Shown: one piece after another, positions 7,421 to 15,804 of the stretch | Layout: every line of letters starts with the position of its first letter | Position numbering within the stretch: the stretch's first letter is position 1 | DNA from: Clostridiales bacterium | GTDB taxonomy: Bacteria; Bacillota; Clostridia; Lachnospirales; Lachnospiraceae | DNA: 40,618 nt | Assembly (NCBI GenBank): GCA_021202925.1 | Contig: JAJQCD010000007.1 | Coordinates: 1 to 40,618, forward strand | Direction: 5' to 3' | Notes under the pieces: generated by a model | The model's input: only the letters and a program-made list of their open reading frames with translations | The model's database searches: none | Told to the model about the DNA's origin: nothing | Translations under genes and position numbers: made by a program

Positions 7421-7464
7421 AAACAGCCGGCAGGCCGATGGATAAACGGTCGCGGCTGTTTTTT
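7421..7464. terminator. Bidirectional intrinsic terminator
   Basis: AAACAGCCG (7421-7429) pairs with CGGCTGTTT (7453-7461). The T-run continues on the plus strand to 7464, and the A-run before the 5' arm gives T residues on the minus strand. It separates the plus-strand selenium-type operon from the convergent MATE gene. Confidence 0.8.
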
Positions 7465-7486
7465 ACGTTATAGGTTGTTATCGCTG

Positions 7487-8908
7487 TTACAGGGCAAAAT
7501 TGGATGCCGGAACCTTCTGGTTCAGCTCTTGATAGGTTTTGATAATAAAGCCAAGCGCGATGAGGAAGGTCAGAGTGTCTGCCAGAGGGAAGGAGCAGAG
7601 CAATCCGTCCAGCCCGAACCAGATCGGCAGCAGAAGGGCGAGCCCGACGCCGAAGATCATCTCGCGGATCAGGGAAATGAGAGTAGAAGCGAAGGCTTTT
7701 CCCATGGCCTGCAGGAAGATAAAGGTTCCCTTGTTCAGGGTAGCCAGGATCATCAGGCACAGGTAAATGCGGAAGCTTTTGACGGCAAATTCCGTGTAGT
7801 AGGCGCTCTCATTGGCCGCACCGAAAATGCCGATCAGCTGCACCGGGAACAGTTCGACAATGAGGGTGCCGGCCAGACCCAGAATCGCTTCACAGGTGAG
7901 CAGGCAGGTAAACAGCTGCTTTGTCCGATCCAGGTGTCCGGCTCCGACATTGTAACCGACCACAGGGATGCAGCCGGCGGCCATGCCGATGGAAATGGAA
8001 ATGACAATCTGGAAAAATTTCATGACAATGCCGAGGACAGCCAGAGGAATCTGCGCAAACTCCGGCTGGCCGAAAACCGGATCCATTGCCCCGTATTTGG
8101 TACACATGCTGTTGATTGCCGCGATGGAAAGCACCAGAGAGGCCTGTGCCAGAAAGCTGGTGATGCCAAGGGGAAGGAAACGGCGCATCAGGCCGCCGAA
8201 CAGTCCGAAACTGCTTCTGGATAATTTCACTACTTTCATTCGTGTGAGATATACGATCGACAGCACCGCTGTCAGAATCTGGCCGATCACGGTGGCGATG
8301 GCTGCGCCGGTCATTCCCCAGTGGAATCCATAGATGAACAGCGGATCCAGAATGATATTGGCTGCTGTGCCGACAAGGGTAGACGCCATGGCGTAGCGGG
8401 GGCTGCCGTCTGAGCGGATAATCGGATTCATGGCCTGGCCGAAAATATAGAAAGGAATGCCTACCGTAATCCAGAAAAAGTATTCTTTTGCCAGGGCAAA
8501 GGTCTCTTCATTGGCTCTGCCGCCGAAAATGGTGAGAATCTGGTCGGCAAAGAGTAAGTAAATGAGCATGATGAGAACGCTGGTCAGAATACACAGGATG
8601 ATGGAATTGCCGATGCTGCGATGCGCATCTTCCGGACGACCGTGTCCCAGGCTGATGCTGACAAAGGCACAGCATCCGTCGCCGATCAGAACGGCGACCG
8701 CGACGGCCAGTACGGTCAGAGGGTATACGACGGTATTGGCTGCGTTTCCATAGGAACCCAGGTAATCGGCGTTTGCGATAAAAATCTGGTCCACAATATT
8801 GTACAGGGCCGCCACCAGAAGCGAAATAATGCAGGGGATGGCGTACATTCTCATCAGTTTGCTTACCTTCTCTGTCTCCAGCAGAGTGATTGATTGTTGT
8901 TGTTCCAT
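7487..8908 (-). CDS. MATE family efflux transporter
   Basis: A 473-residue integral membrane protein with about twelve hydrophobic segments. It has the MATE-family opening IPCIISLLVAALYNIVDQIFIAN in two pieces, PLTVLAVAVAVLIGDGCCA, then the second-half repeat PLGITSFLAQASLVLSIAAINS and GYNVGAGHLDRTKQLF. It should export cationic compounds using a sodium or proton gradient; the substrate cannot be read. The start is supported by AAGGAGG 7 nt upstream. Expression is probably governed by the attenuator in its leader. If that leader is a guanidine-sensing type, guanidine-like compounds would be the cue. Confidence 0.9.
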   Translation of the reverse strand: MEQQQSITLLETEKVSKLMRMYAIPCIISLLVAALYNIVDQIFIANADYLGSYGNAANTVVYPLTVLAVAVAVLIGDGCCAFVSISLGHGRPEDAHRSIGNSIILCILTSVLIMLIYLLFADQILTIFGGRANEETFALAKEYFFWITVGIPFYIFGQAMNPIIRSDGSPRYAMASTLVGTAANIILDPLFIYGFHWGMTGAAIATVIGQILTAVLSIVYLTRMKVVKLSRSSFGLFGGLMRRFLPLGITSFLAQASLVLSIAAINSMCTKYGAMDPVFGQPEFAQIPLAVLGIVMKFFQIVISISIGMAAGCIPVVGYNVGAGHLDRTKQLFTCLLTCEAILGLAGTLIVELFPVQLIGIFGAANESAYYTEFAVKSFRIYLCLMILATLNKGTFIFLQAMGKAFASTLISLIREMIFGVGLALLLPIWFGLDGLLCSFPLADTLTFLIALGFIIKTYQELNQKVPASNFAL

Positions 8909-8929
8909 TGTAAAACCTCCTTCTCAAAC

Positions 8930-8988
8930 ACAAAAAAAAAGAGCAGCCTGACAAACCGGTCTTACGCCTTGGTCAGCTACTCGTTTCA
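8930..8988 (-). promoter_or_regulatory. Transcription attenuator / candidate riboswitch leader of the MATE gene
   Basis: On the minus strand the transcript would begin directly with GAGTAGC-TGAC (8982-8972), which pairs with GTCAGGCTGCTC (8952-8941). Nine T residues (8940-8932) follow, forming a complete intrinsic terminator inside the leader, just before the MATE ribosome binding site. The loop carries ACC and CCGGT segments that could form the competing antiterminator. Short attenuator leaders before MATE genes are the setting of the mepA/guanidine-IV riboswitch class. Membership is my inference from context and layout, not confirmed. Confidence 0.6.
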
Positions 8989-8994
8989 ATCCAT

Positions 8995-9003
8995 ATTATA
9001 GCA
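8995..9003 (-). promoter_or_regulatory. Extended -10 promoter of the MATE gene
   Basis: On the minus strand TGCTATAAT (9003-8995) is an extended -10 box. No good -35 is present 16-18 bp further up, which fits an extended -10 promoter. Transcription would start close to 8988, at the foot of the attenuator hairpin. Confidence 0.6.
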
Positions 9004-9129
9004 TATGAAATTCAATTCGGTAAGATTTTTTGCGGGTCATTTTCTGTACAAAATGAAAGACAAAAATGAAAATGAATTGTGCAAAAATGGCAATTGCGCA
9101 ATTCGGCTATGGAGCTTGTTCCGTCCAGA

Positions 9130-9159
9130 CCGCCCCGGAGCTTTGCAGCTTCGGGGCGG
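9130..9159 (-). terminator. GC-rich hairpin 3' of dapL
   Basis: CCGCCCCGGAGCT (9130-9142) pairs over 13 bp (one G-T) with AGCTTCGGGGCGG (9147-9159) around a 4-nt loop. It sits 25 bp beyond the dapL stop codon. Neither strand has a T-run after it, so it may be a Rho-type or transcript-stabilising 3' hairpin rather than a classical terminator. The sequence from 9010 to 9128 holds nothing else I can name. Confidence 0.5.
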
Positions 9160-9184
9160 ACAGATTCCGAAGAAAAACCATGTG

Positions 9185-10381
9185 TCAGAACAGCTTTTCG
9201 AAGCGCTGCATTGCCTCGATGGTGTTCTCGTGATTGCCGAAGGAGGTCAGGCGGAAGAAGTTCTTTCCGTTCTCACCGAAGCCGGCGCCCGGGGTACCGA
9301 CAACCTGGGCATGATTCAGCAGGTAATCAAAGAACTCCCAGGATTCCATCTGATTCGGGCATTCAAACCAGATATAGGGGGAGTTGACGCCGCCGTAGAA
9401 ACGGATGCCCTTCTTTGCCAGCGTATCGGCGATGATGCGCGCGTTCTCCTGATAGTAGCGAATGTTCTCGTGGCACTGCTTCATGCCTTCTTCCGTGAAC
9501 ACAGCCGCGGCTCCCTTCTGGACGATATAGGAGGTGCCGTTGAATTTTGTGCACTGACGCCGGTTCCACATATTGTGCAGGGAAAGTTCGGCGCCGTTGG
9601 AAGCGGTAAATACCAGCTCCTTCGGGACAATGGTGTAGCCACAGCGGGTTCCGGTGAAACCGGCGGTCTTGGAGAGCGAGCAGAATTCAATGGCGCATTG
9701 CTTCGCGCCTTCGATCGCGTAGATGCTGCGCGGCAGATCCGGTTCTGTGATAAAGGCTTCGTAAGCGGAATCAAAGAGGATTACGGCCTCGTTGGCGAGC
9801 GCGTAATTCACCCAGGCCGTCAGCTGTTCCCTGTTATAGACGGCTCCGGTCGGATTGTTCGGGGAGCACAGATAGATGATGTCCGCATGGACGGACGGAT
9901 CCGGCAGCGGAAGGAACCCGTTCCCGGCATTGCCCGCCAGGTAGGTAATCTGTTTGCCGCTCATGACGTTGGAATCCACATAGACCGGGTAAACCGGATC
10001 CGGGATCAGAATGACATTGTCCCTGTCAAACAATTCGGAGATATTGCCGGTGTCGCTCTTGGCGCCGTCGGAGATGAAGATGTCAGAAGCGTCGACAGAG
10101 ACGCCGTTTCTCGCATAATAAGCGGAGATGGCTTCGCGCAGGAAATCATAACCCTGCTCCGGGCCATAGCCTTTGAACGTTTCGGCGCTCGCCATGGCGT
10201 CAACGCCTTCGTGAAGGCCTTCGATCGCCAGATTTCCGAGCGGTAACGTGACGTCACCAATTCCGAGACGGATGACCTTCTTGTCCGGGTTGGCGGCAGT
10301 GTAGGCTGCCACACGGTGAGCAATTTCCGTGAACAGATAGCTTTCTTTCAGATCCTGATAATGTTCATTTAATTTAGGCAT
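9185..10381 (-). CDS. dapL: LL-diaminopimelate aminotransferase
   Basis: A 398-residue fold-type I PLP enzyme that makes LL-diaminopimelate directly from tetrahydrodipicolinate and glutamate, for lysine and peptidoglycan. The family pattern is complete: RLGIGDVTLPL near residue 44, KGYGPEQGYDFLREAI, ISDGAKSDTGNI, CSPNNPTGAVYN and the PLP lysine K238 in CSLSKTAGFTGTRCG. This DapL variant is typical of Clostridia, Chlamydia and plants. The ATG at 10381 is preceded by AAGGAAA and gives the usual N-terminus; an upstream in-frame ATG is unsupported. It has its own promoter and appears monocistronic. Confidence 0.95.
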   Translation of the reverse strand: MPKLNEHYQDLKESYLFTEIAHRVAAYTAANPDKKVIRLGIGDVTLPLGNLAIEGLHEGVDAMASAETFKGYGPEQGYDFLREAISAYYARNGVSVDASDIFISDGAKSDTGNISELFDRDNVILIPDPVYPVYVDSNVMSGKQITYLAGNAGNGFLPLPDPSVHADIIYLCSPNNPTGAVYNREQLTAWVNYALANEAVILFDSAYEAFITEPDLPRSIYAIEGAKQCAIEFCSLSKTAGFTGTRCGYTIVPKELVFTASNGAELSLHNMWNRRQCTKFNGTSYIVQKGAAAVFTEEGMKQCHENIRYYQENARIIADTLAKKGIRFYGGVNSPYIWFECPNQMESWEFFDYLLNHAQVVGTPGAGFGENGKNFFRLTSFGNHENTIEAMQRFEKLF

Positions 10382-10444
10382 GGGGAATTTCCTTTCTGTA
10401 TGGTAATGGCGCGTCGGGGCCTGAGCTTCGCGCATCCTATGCTG

Positions 10445-10473
10445 ATTGTAGCAGAGAACAAAAATCAAGTCAA
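10445..10473 (-). promoter_or_regulatory. Promoter of dapL
   Basis: On the minus strand TTGACT (10473-10468) and TACAAT (10450-10445) are separated by 17 bp. The leader to the dapL start is about 57 nt. Confidence 0.75.
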
Positions 10474-10499
10474 CAGCCTGAAAAAAATAACGGGATGAA

Positions 10500-10528
10500 T
10501 TGAAAAAAGCATCCGTTTATTGTATGAT
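10500..10528 (+). promoter_or_regulatory. Promoter of the zinc-finger protein gene (and possibly polA)
   Basis: TTGAAA (10500-10505) and TATGAT (10523-10528) with a 17-bp spacer, about 40 bp before the GGAGG-led start at 10568. It diverges from the dapL promoter. Confidence 0.7.
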
Positions 10529-10567
10529 GAAACGGAAGAAATGGAATTCGGATGCGGAGGTGACACG

Positions 10568-10915
10568 ATGACCTGCAGGGAAGCGGAGAAGATGGTAGTC
10601 CCGTTTATCAATCATGAACTGGATGAGCAGAAGCTGGAGCAGTTTCTGAAGCACATTGCGGTCTGCCCGGACTGCAGGGAGGAGCTGGAGATTTATTATA
10701 CCGTGTACCTGGGGCTGCGGCAGCTGGATTTCGGCTCCGGCGGTTATGATATTCCCGGAGCGTTGGAGGAGAACCTGGAGGACGCCTGGATTCAGGTGAG
10801 GGCGGCCTGGCTGCGGCGCATCATCCGCTATGCGGTGGGAACACTGAGTACAGTCGGTGTGCTGACGTTGTTTGTGATGCAGATCTGCATCTGGATGCAG
10901 AACGGATGGATGTGA
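10568..10915 (+). CDS. Small zf-HC2-type membrane protein (anti-sigma-like)
   Basis: A 115-residue protein. The N-terminal 40 residues match a putative zinc finger of the zf-HC2 anti-sigma type: Cys3 near the start, then HIAVCPDC (His-x3-Cys-x2-Cys). A single hydrophobic segment near the C-terminus (IIRYAVGTLSTVGVLTLF) should anchor it with the finger in the cytoplasm. No sigma factor gene is adjacent, so an anti-sigma role is only suggested by the domain. The start is well set by GGAGGTGACACG directly before the ATG. It ends 74 bp before polA, with no terminator seen, so co-transcription is likely. Confidence 0.7.
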   Translation: MTCREAEKMVVPFINHELDEQKLEQFLKHIAVCPDCREELEIYYTVYLGLRQLDFGSGGYDIPGALEENLEDAWIQVRAAWLRRIIRYAVGTLSTVGVLTLFVMQICIWMQNGWM

Positions 10916-10989
10916 ATCAATGGTTGACACATGAAACAGGAGCGGCCGTGCGGCTGACCGTGAATTTTGAGAGAGCGAGGAGTAATTCT

Positions 10990-13695
10990 TTGAGCAGACT
11001 TGTTTTGATCGATGGGCACAGTATTCTGAACCGGGCCTTTTATGGCGTGCCGAATCTGACAAATTCCGAGGGACTTCATACGAATGCGGTGTATGGGTTC
11101 CTCAATATTATGCTGAAAATTCTTGAGGAGGAGGCGGCGGATCATCTGGCGGTGGCGTTTGATGTCCATGCCCCGACCTTCCGGCACAGGCAGTATCCGG
11201 ATTACAAGGGGACGAGGAAGCCCATGCCGGAGGAGCTGAGAGAGCAGGTGCCTCTGATTCAGGAAGTTTTGTGCGCCATGCATATTCCGATTCTGACAAT
11301 GGAAGGATACGAGGCGGATGATATTCTCGGGACGGTCGCGAAGCGATGCCAGGCGCAGGGAGTCGAGGTGTCCGTGGTGTCGGGAGACCGGGATCTGCTG
11401 CAGCTTGCAGATGAGCACATTAAAATCCGGATTCCGAAGACCAGCCGCGCAGGCACGGAGGTGAAGGATTATTACCCGCAGGACGTGAAAAGGGAATATC
11501 TGGTGACGCCGAAAGAATTTATTGACGTGAAGGCGCTGATGGGCGATCAGTCGGACAATATTCCCGGTGTGCCGTCGATTGGGGAGAAGACGGCGACCAA
11601 TCTGATCGTGGCCTATGGCAGTATCGAGAATGTGCATGCGCATCTGGCGGAGGTGAAACCGCCCAGAGCGAAGAAGGCATTGGAAGAGCATTATGACATG
11701 GCGGAGCTGAGCAAGGAGCTGGCGACGATTTGTCTGGACTGCCCGATTGCATTTTCCTATGAGGACGCAGAGGTGGGCAATCTGTATACGCCGGAAGCGT
11801 ATCAATATATGAAACGTCTGGAATTCAAGTCTCTTCTGACTCGTTTTGATGTACGGCAGATGAATGTGAATTCCCTCGAAGAACGGTTCTGGACGGTGGA
11901 AGATGTGTCTGGCGCGGAAGCAATTTTTGCGAAGGCCGGACAGGCGGAACGGGTCGGCTTCCAGCTGATCGCGGAGTCGGGTCAGATTTGCGGGCTGGGG
12001 ATCTGCTTTGGGGAAGAGGACTGTTACGCGATTGTGGCAGGCAGTTCGGTGAGCGGCGCGTATCTTGCGGATCAGGTAAAAAGACTGGTGGAAGCGCGGA
12101 TTGAGACGCCGGAAGAGATGATCGACAGCGGGGCGGATTCCGCAGAGGGCAACCGTGGACTGGCCGGGTATCCGTTCGCGGTTCTGGATCTGAAAGCTCA
12201 GCTTCCGTATCTGGGACTGGAGGAAGAAAGCCCGCTGCTGGACGCCGGTGTGGCCGGATACCTGTTGAACCCGTTGAAGGATACGTATGGGTATGACGAC
12301 CTGGCGAGAGACTATCTTGGCATGACGGTTCCGTCAAAGGCAGACCTCCTTGGAAAGCAGTCGCCTGGCCGTGCGCTGGCAGAAGGAGAAGAGAAGGCGG
12401 CAACGTGTGCCTGTTATATGGGTTACGTTGCATGGAAGGCGATGCCGGAGCTTTGTGAGCAGCTTACCAGTCAGGGCATGTGGAAGCTGTTTCTCGAGAT
12501 GGAAATGCCGTTGATTTACAGTCTGTATCATATGGAGGCGGTCGGTGTCCGTGTGGACCGTGGGCAGCTGAAAAGCTACGGGGACAGGCTGAAGACGCAG
12601 ATGGCGGCTCTGGAGCAGAAAATATATGAACTTGCAGGGGGGCCGTTCAACATCAATTCTCCGAAACAGCTGGGAGAGATTCTGTTTGAACGGATGAAGC
12701 TTCCGCATGGGAAGAAGACAAAAACCGGTTATTCGACGGCGGCGGATGTGCTGGAGAAGCTGGCGCCGGAGTGTCCAATGGTTCAGATGATTCTGGACTA
12801 CCGGCAGCTTACGAAGCTCAATTCGACTTATGCGGATGGGCTTGCGGTCTACATTCAGGATGATGAGCGGATCCATGGCACATTCAATCAGACGATTACG
12901 GCAACCGGGCGCATCAGCAGTACTGAGCCGAATCTTCAGAATATTCCGGTGCGGATGGAGCTGGGCCGGGCGATCCGTAAGGTTTTCGTGCCGGAGGACG
13001 GCTATGTGTTTGTGGACGCGGATTATTCGCAGATTGAACTGCGGATTCTGGCAAGTATGTCGGGAGATGAACGGCTGATTGAAGCTTACCGGGAGGCGCA
13101 GGATATTCATGCGATTACCGCGTCGCAGGTGTTCCATGTACCGCTTGCAGAAGTAACAGCGACGCAGCGGCGCAATGCGAAGGCGGTAAATTTCGGGATT
13201 GTTTACGGGCAGAGTGCGTTCGGTCTGAGCGAGGGTTTAAGCATCAGCCGCAAGGAAGCGACCGAGTATATCAACCGCTATTTTGAAACCTATCCGGGAG
13301 TGAAGGTGTTTCTGGACAACCTGGTACAGCAGGGAAAGAAACAGGGCTATGTAACGACACTGTTCGGTCGCAGACGACCGATTCCGGAGTTTGAGTCGTC
13401 GAATTTTATGACCCGTTCTTTTGCGGAGCGTGCGGCGATGAATTCGCCGATTCAGGGGACAGCGGCGGATATCATGAAGCTGGCGATGATTGCCGTAGAC
13501 CGGGAGCTGCGGAAGCGGAATCTGAAATCGCGGATTGTACTGCAGGTTCACGATGAGCTGCTGGTGGAGACCTGGAAGCCGGAACAGGACGAGGTGATGC
13601 GGATTCTGGAAGAGAAGATGCGCCATGCGGCGGATCTTCGGGTCAGCCTGGAAGTTTCCGCCTGCGTTGGTGAGACCTGGCTGGATGCGAAATGA
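10990..13695 (+). CDS. polA: DNA polymerase I
   Basis: A 901-residue family A polymerase for Okazaki-fragment maturation and repair. Residues 1-300 are the 5'-3' exonuclease domain (LVLIDGHSILNRAFYG, YEADDILG, GDQSDNIPG). The middle region (about 310-500) is a 3'-5' exonuclease-like domain where the DxE metal-binding motif is replaced by GFQLIAES, so proofreading is probably absent, as in many Firmicute Pol I enzymes. The polymerase motifs are intact: A with D676 in DADYSQIELR, B at about 727-740 (RRNAKAVNFGIVYG), and C with H854-D855 in VHDELLVE. The start is TTG at 10990, 7 nt after GAGGAG; upstream in-frame ATG 10906 would add 28 unrelated residues. Confidence 0.95.
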   Translation: MSRLVLIDGHSILNRAFYGVPNLTNSEGLHTNAVYGFLNIMLKILEEEAADHLAVAFDVHAPTFRHRQYPDYKGTRKPMPEELREQVPLIQEVLCAMHIPILTMEGYEADDILGTVAKRCQAQGVEVSVVSGDRDLLQLADEHIKIRIPKTSRAGTEVKDYYPQDVKREYLVTPKEFIDVKALMGDQSDNIPGVPSIGEKTATNLIVAYGSIENVHAHLAEVKPPRAKKALEEHYDMAELSKELATICLDCPIAFSYEDAEVGNLYTPEAYQYMKRLEFKSLLTRFDVRQMNVNSLEERFWTVEDVSGAEAIFAKAGQAERVGFQLIAESGQICGLGICFGEEDCYAIVAGSSVSGAYLADQVKRLVEARIETPEEMIDSGADSAEGNRGLAGYPFAVLDLKAQLPYLGLEEESPLLDAGVAGYLLNPLKDTYGYDDLARDYLGMTVPSKADLLGKQSPGRALAEGEEKAATCACYMGYVAWKAMPELCEQLTSQGMWKLFLEMEMPLIYSLYHMEAVGVRVDRGQLKSYGDRLKTQMAALEQKIYELAGGPFNINSPKQLGEILFERMKLPHGKKTKTGYSTAADVLEKLAPECPMVQMILDYRQLTKLNSTYADGLAVYIQDDERIHGTFNQTITATGRISSTEPNLQNIPVRMELGRAIRKVFVPEDGYVFVDADYSQIELRILASMSGDERLIEAYREAQDIHAITASQVFHVPLAEVTATQRRNAKAVNFGIVYGQSAFGLSEGLSISRKEATEYINRYFETYPGVKVFLDNLVQQGKKQGYVTTLFGRRRPIPEFESSNFMTRSFAERAAMNSPIQGTAADIMKLAMIAVDRELRKRNLKSRIVLQVHDELLVETWKPEQDEVMRILEEKMRHAADLRVSLEVSACVGETWLDAK

Positions 13696-13742
13696 CCTGT
13701 TGTGATTTCATTGAAAATGGGATAGATGAACCGGCGTTTTTG

Positions 13743-13751
13743 TGGTATGAT
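13743..13751 (+). promoter_or_regulatory. Possible extended -10 promoter before the SseB-like gene
   Basis: TG-G-TATGAT (13743-13751) lies 44 bp before the start codon at 13795. The hexamer 17 bp upstream (TAGATG) is a poor -35, so this is a weak candidate. Confidence 0.4.
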
Positions 13752-13794
13752 AAAGAATGAATGTTGAAAGACAGAAAGAGAGGAATTTACTGAC

Positions 13795-14256
13795 ATGAAA
13801 AATCTGTCCGCAGAAGATGTGAAAAACCCAAGACTGGTAGAGACCATGCAGGAGGTTCTCAAACACGACAATGCATATACGCGCGGCAAGATGGCGGCGG
13901 CCCTGATGGAGTCCCGTCTGTTGTCTCCGATTGAGAAACAGACGGTTCTGATGGAGAAGAGCGGTCCATCTACGAGGATTCGTTTTGAAAGTATACAGAA
14001 CACGTCAGGCGATCGGTATTATATGGGATTTACCGATCTGGATGAGTACAATAAGTGGAATGAAGACGCGGATCACAACGAGGCGCTGATCATGTCCATG
14101 GAGGATTACGGGAATATTCTGATCCGCAATATCAATGATCTGCGCGGCTTTGTGATCAACCCGATGGGGGAGAATATCAGCATTTCCAAGGATTTGCTTC
14201 TGTCTCTGCTGAAACAGCAGGAGGCGCGCCGCAACGCGGCGAAGAAGGGGAGCTGA
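13795..14256 (+). CDS. SseB family protein
   Basis: A 153-residue protein resembling the SseB N-terminal domain. It has an N-terminal helical part, a strand-rich middle with YYMGFTDLDEYNKWNED, and a segment reading NDLRGFVINPMGENISISKD, the family pattern of a residue-limited domain with conserved GFVINP. The family is named after a serine-sensitivity phenotype in enterobacteria; its biochemical role is unclear. It is followed by coaE with 5 bp between stop and start, so it is probably in an operon with coaE and the WalJ-like gene. AGAGAGGA precedes the ATG. Confidence 0.65.
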   Translation: MKNLSAEDVKNPRLVETMQEVLKHDNAYTRGKMAAALMESRLLSPIEKQTVLMEKSGPSTRIRFESIQNTSGDRYYMGFTDLDEYNKWNEDADHNEALIMSMEDYGNILIRNINDLRGFVINPMGENISISKDLLLSLLKQQEARRNAAKKGS

Positions 14257-14261
14257 CCGTC

Positions 14262-14936
14262 ATGGTAATCGGGATTACCGGTGGAGTCGGCGCCGGGAAG
14301 AGTCTGGTGCTGTCGGTCCTGAAGGAGCGTTACGGAGCAGAGATCATTCTGGCGGATGAAGTGGCGGCGGACCTGGAACGTCCCGGTCAGCCGGGGCTGA
14401 ATGGCCTTGTAGAGGCGTTTGGAACAGAGATTCTGACTGCGGAGGGGGAACTGGACCGGGCGGCGTTTGCCCGGCGGATTTTTCGCGATGAGGAGACCCG
14501 TCAGCGTGTGAACCGGATCATCCATCCGCTTGCCTGGGCGGCGATCCGGCGCAGGATCAGGCAGGATTCGGACGGGCTATTTGTGGTGGAGTCGGCTCTC
14601 TTTGATGAAGAAAGCCGCTCCATCTGCGATTATCTGGTTTATGTACGCGCTTCGCAGGAGAATCGAATCCGTCGGCTGATGGAGAATCGCGGTTACACCA
14701 GGGAGAAGTGCCTGGATATGATCCGACGGCAGCGGAGCGAGGAAGCATATGCGGGACTGGCGGATTATGTGATGGATAATGATGGGACGCCGGAGCAGGT
14801 GGAGATGGAGATCGACCGAATGCTCCGGACATTTTTGTGGGAGACGTCTCCGGCAGATGACGTCGCCTGCAGGGAGGGTGCCCATGAGAAAGGGAAGGAG
14901 TCTGCAGCCATGACGGTGCAGGAATACGAGCGATGA
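14262..14936 (+). CDS. coaE: Dephospho-CoA kinase
   Basis: A 224-residue P-loop kinase that performs the last step of coenzyme A synthesis. It begins MVIGITGGVGAGKS, with the Walker A at residues 6-13. LADEVAADLERPGQPG is the CoaE substrate region, RIIHPLAW follows, and LFDEESRSICDYLVYV is the second conserved region. The last 25 residues after the kinase fold are charged and not conserved. The stop codon overlaps the next start (ATGA, 14933-14936), indicating translational coupling with the WalJ-like gene. Confidence 0.9.
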   Translation: MVIGITGGVGAGKSLVLSVLKERYGAEIILADEVAADLERPGQPGLNGLVEAFGTEILTAEGELDRAAFARRIFRDEETRQRVNRIIHPLAWAAIRRRIRQDSDGLFVVESALFDEESRSICDYLVYVRASQENRIRRLMENRGYTREKCLDMIRRQRSEEAYAGLADYVMDNDGTPEQVEMEIDRMLRTFLWETSPADDVACREGAHEKGKESAAMTVQEYER

Positions 14937-15730
14937 GACTGGTCAGTATAGCCAGCGGGAGCAGTGGCAATTGTACCTATGTGGGTTCGGAGCGTACCCA
15001 TATTCTGGTGGATGCGGGTGTCAGCAACCGACGCATTGAGCAGGGGCTGAACGAGATTGGCCTCAAAGGCAGTGAACTGGATGGCATTATTCTGACGCAT
15101 GAGCATTCGGATCATGTGAAGGGGCTGGGCGTTCTGGCGCGGCGGCACCATCTGCGTATTTATGGGACGCAGGAGACGCTTAAGGAGATGTCCGGCAGGA
15201 AGGATCTGGGCGAATATCCGCAGGAGCTTCTGACGCCGATCCTGCCCGATGTGGAATTCAGGATCGGAGATCTGGCGATCCAGCCGTTTTCCATTGATCA
15301 TGACGCGGCGAATCCGGTTGCTTACCGGGTGCAGAACGGGACCAGGACGGTTGCGGTTGCCACGGACATGGGGCATTACGATTCATATATTATCGATCAC
15401 CTGCGGGGGCTGGATGCGGTGCTTCTGGAGTCGAATCATGATGTACATATGCTGGAGGTTGGCCCCTATCCGTACTATCTGAAACAGCGGATTATGGGGG
15501 ATCATGGTCATTTGTCGAATGAATCGGCTGGGCGCCTGCTGAATCATATTCTGCATGATGGGCTGAAGCAGATTTTGCTTGGACATTTGAGCAGGGAGAA
15601 TAATTATGCCGAGCTGGCGCGTGAGACAGTCAGACTGGAAATCGAGCAGGGAGAGAACCCGTATCACGCGAATGAGTTCCCCGTTGAGGTGGCCGGGCGT
15701 GACGCGATGTCGATGGTGATTCAGGTGTGA
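14933..15730 (+). CDS. MBL-fold metallo-hydrolase (WalJ/YycJ-like)
   Basis: A 265-residue metallo-beta-lactamase fold protein. The metal-binding HxHxDH motif is H56-E-H58-S-D60-H61 in ILTHEHSDHVKG. The family start MRLVSIASGSSGNCTYV and later ATDMGH and LLESNHDVHML carry further metal ligands. LGHLSRENN is typical of the YycJ/WalJ group, linked in other Firmicutes to the WalRK locus and thought to act on DNA. No walRK genes are nearby. Here it is coupled to coaE by a 4-nt overlap. The exact substrate is unknown. Confidence 0.85.
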   Translation: MRLVSIASGSSGNCTYVGSERTHILVDAGVSNRRIEQGLNEIGLKGSELDGIILTHEHSDHVKGLGVLARRHHLRIYGTQETLKEMSGRKDLGEYPQELLTPILPDVEFRIGDLAIQPFSIDHDAANPVAYRVQNGTRTVAVATDMGHYDSYIIDHLRGLDAVLLESNHDVHMLEVGPYPYYLKQRIMGDHGHLSNESAGRLLNHILHDGLKQILLGHLSRENNYAELARETVRLEIEQGENPYHANEFPVEVAGRDAMSMVIQV

Positions 15731-15804
15731 CAGGCGGCTGTCTGGAAGAAACAGCTGGGAGCAGAGCATTCCGGCAGAAGGATTGAGAGGGAGGCGAAAA
15801 TACG

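Noticed and set aside
7475-8224. Plus-strand open frame of 249 codons inside the MATE gene
   Set aside because: Low-complexity Gln/Glu-rich translation antisense to a clear membrane transporter.
9092-9103. Palindrome AATTGCGCAATT
   Set aside because: It is 90 bp or more from the MATE promoter, unrelated to any start, and AT-rich palindromes of this size can occur by chance.
9005-10246. A 413-codon open frame on the plus strand opposite dapL
   Set aside because: It lies antisense to a gene with complete LL-diaminopimelate aminotransferase motifs, has no recognisable protein pattern and no ribosome binding site; it is a by-product of codon bias.
10828-11805. Minus-strand open frame across the zinc-finger gene and polA
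   Set aside because: It crosses two plus-strand genes with clear motifs and shows no family resemblance.
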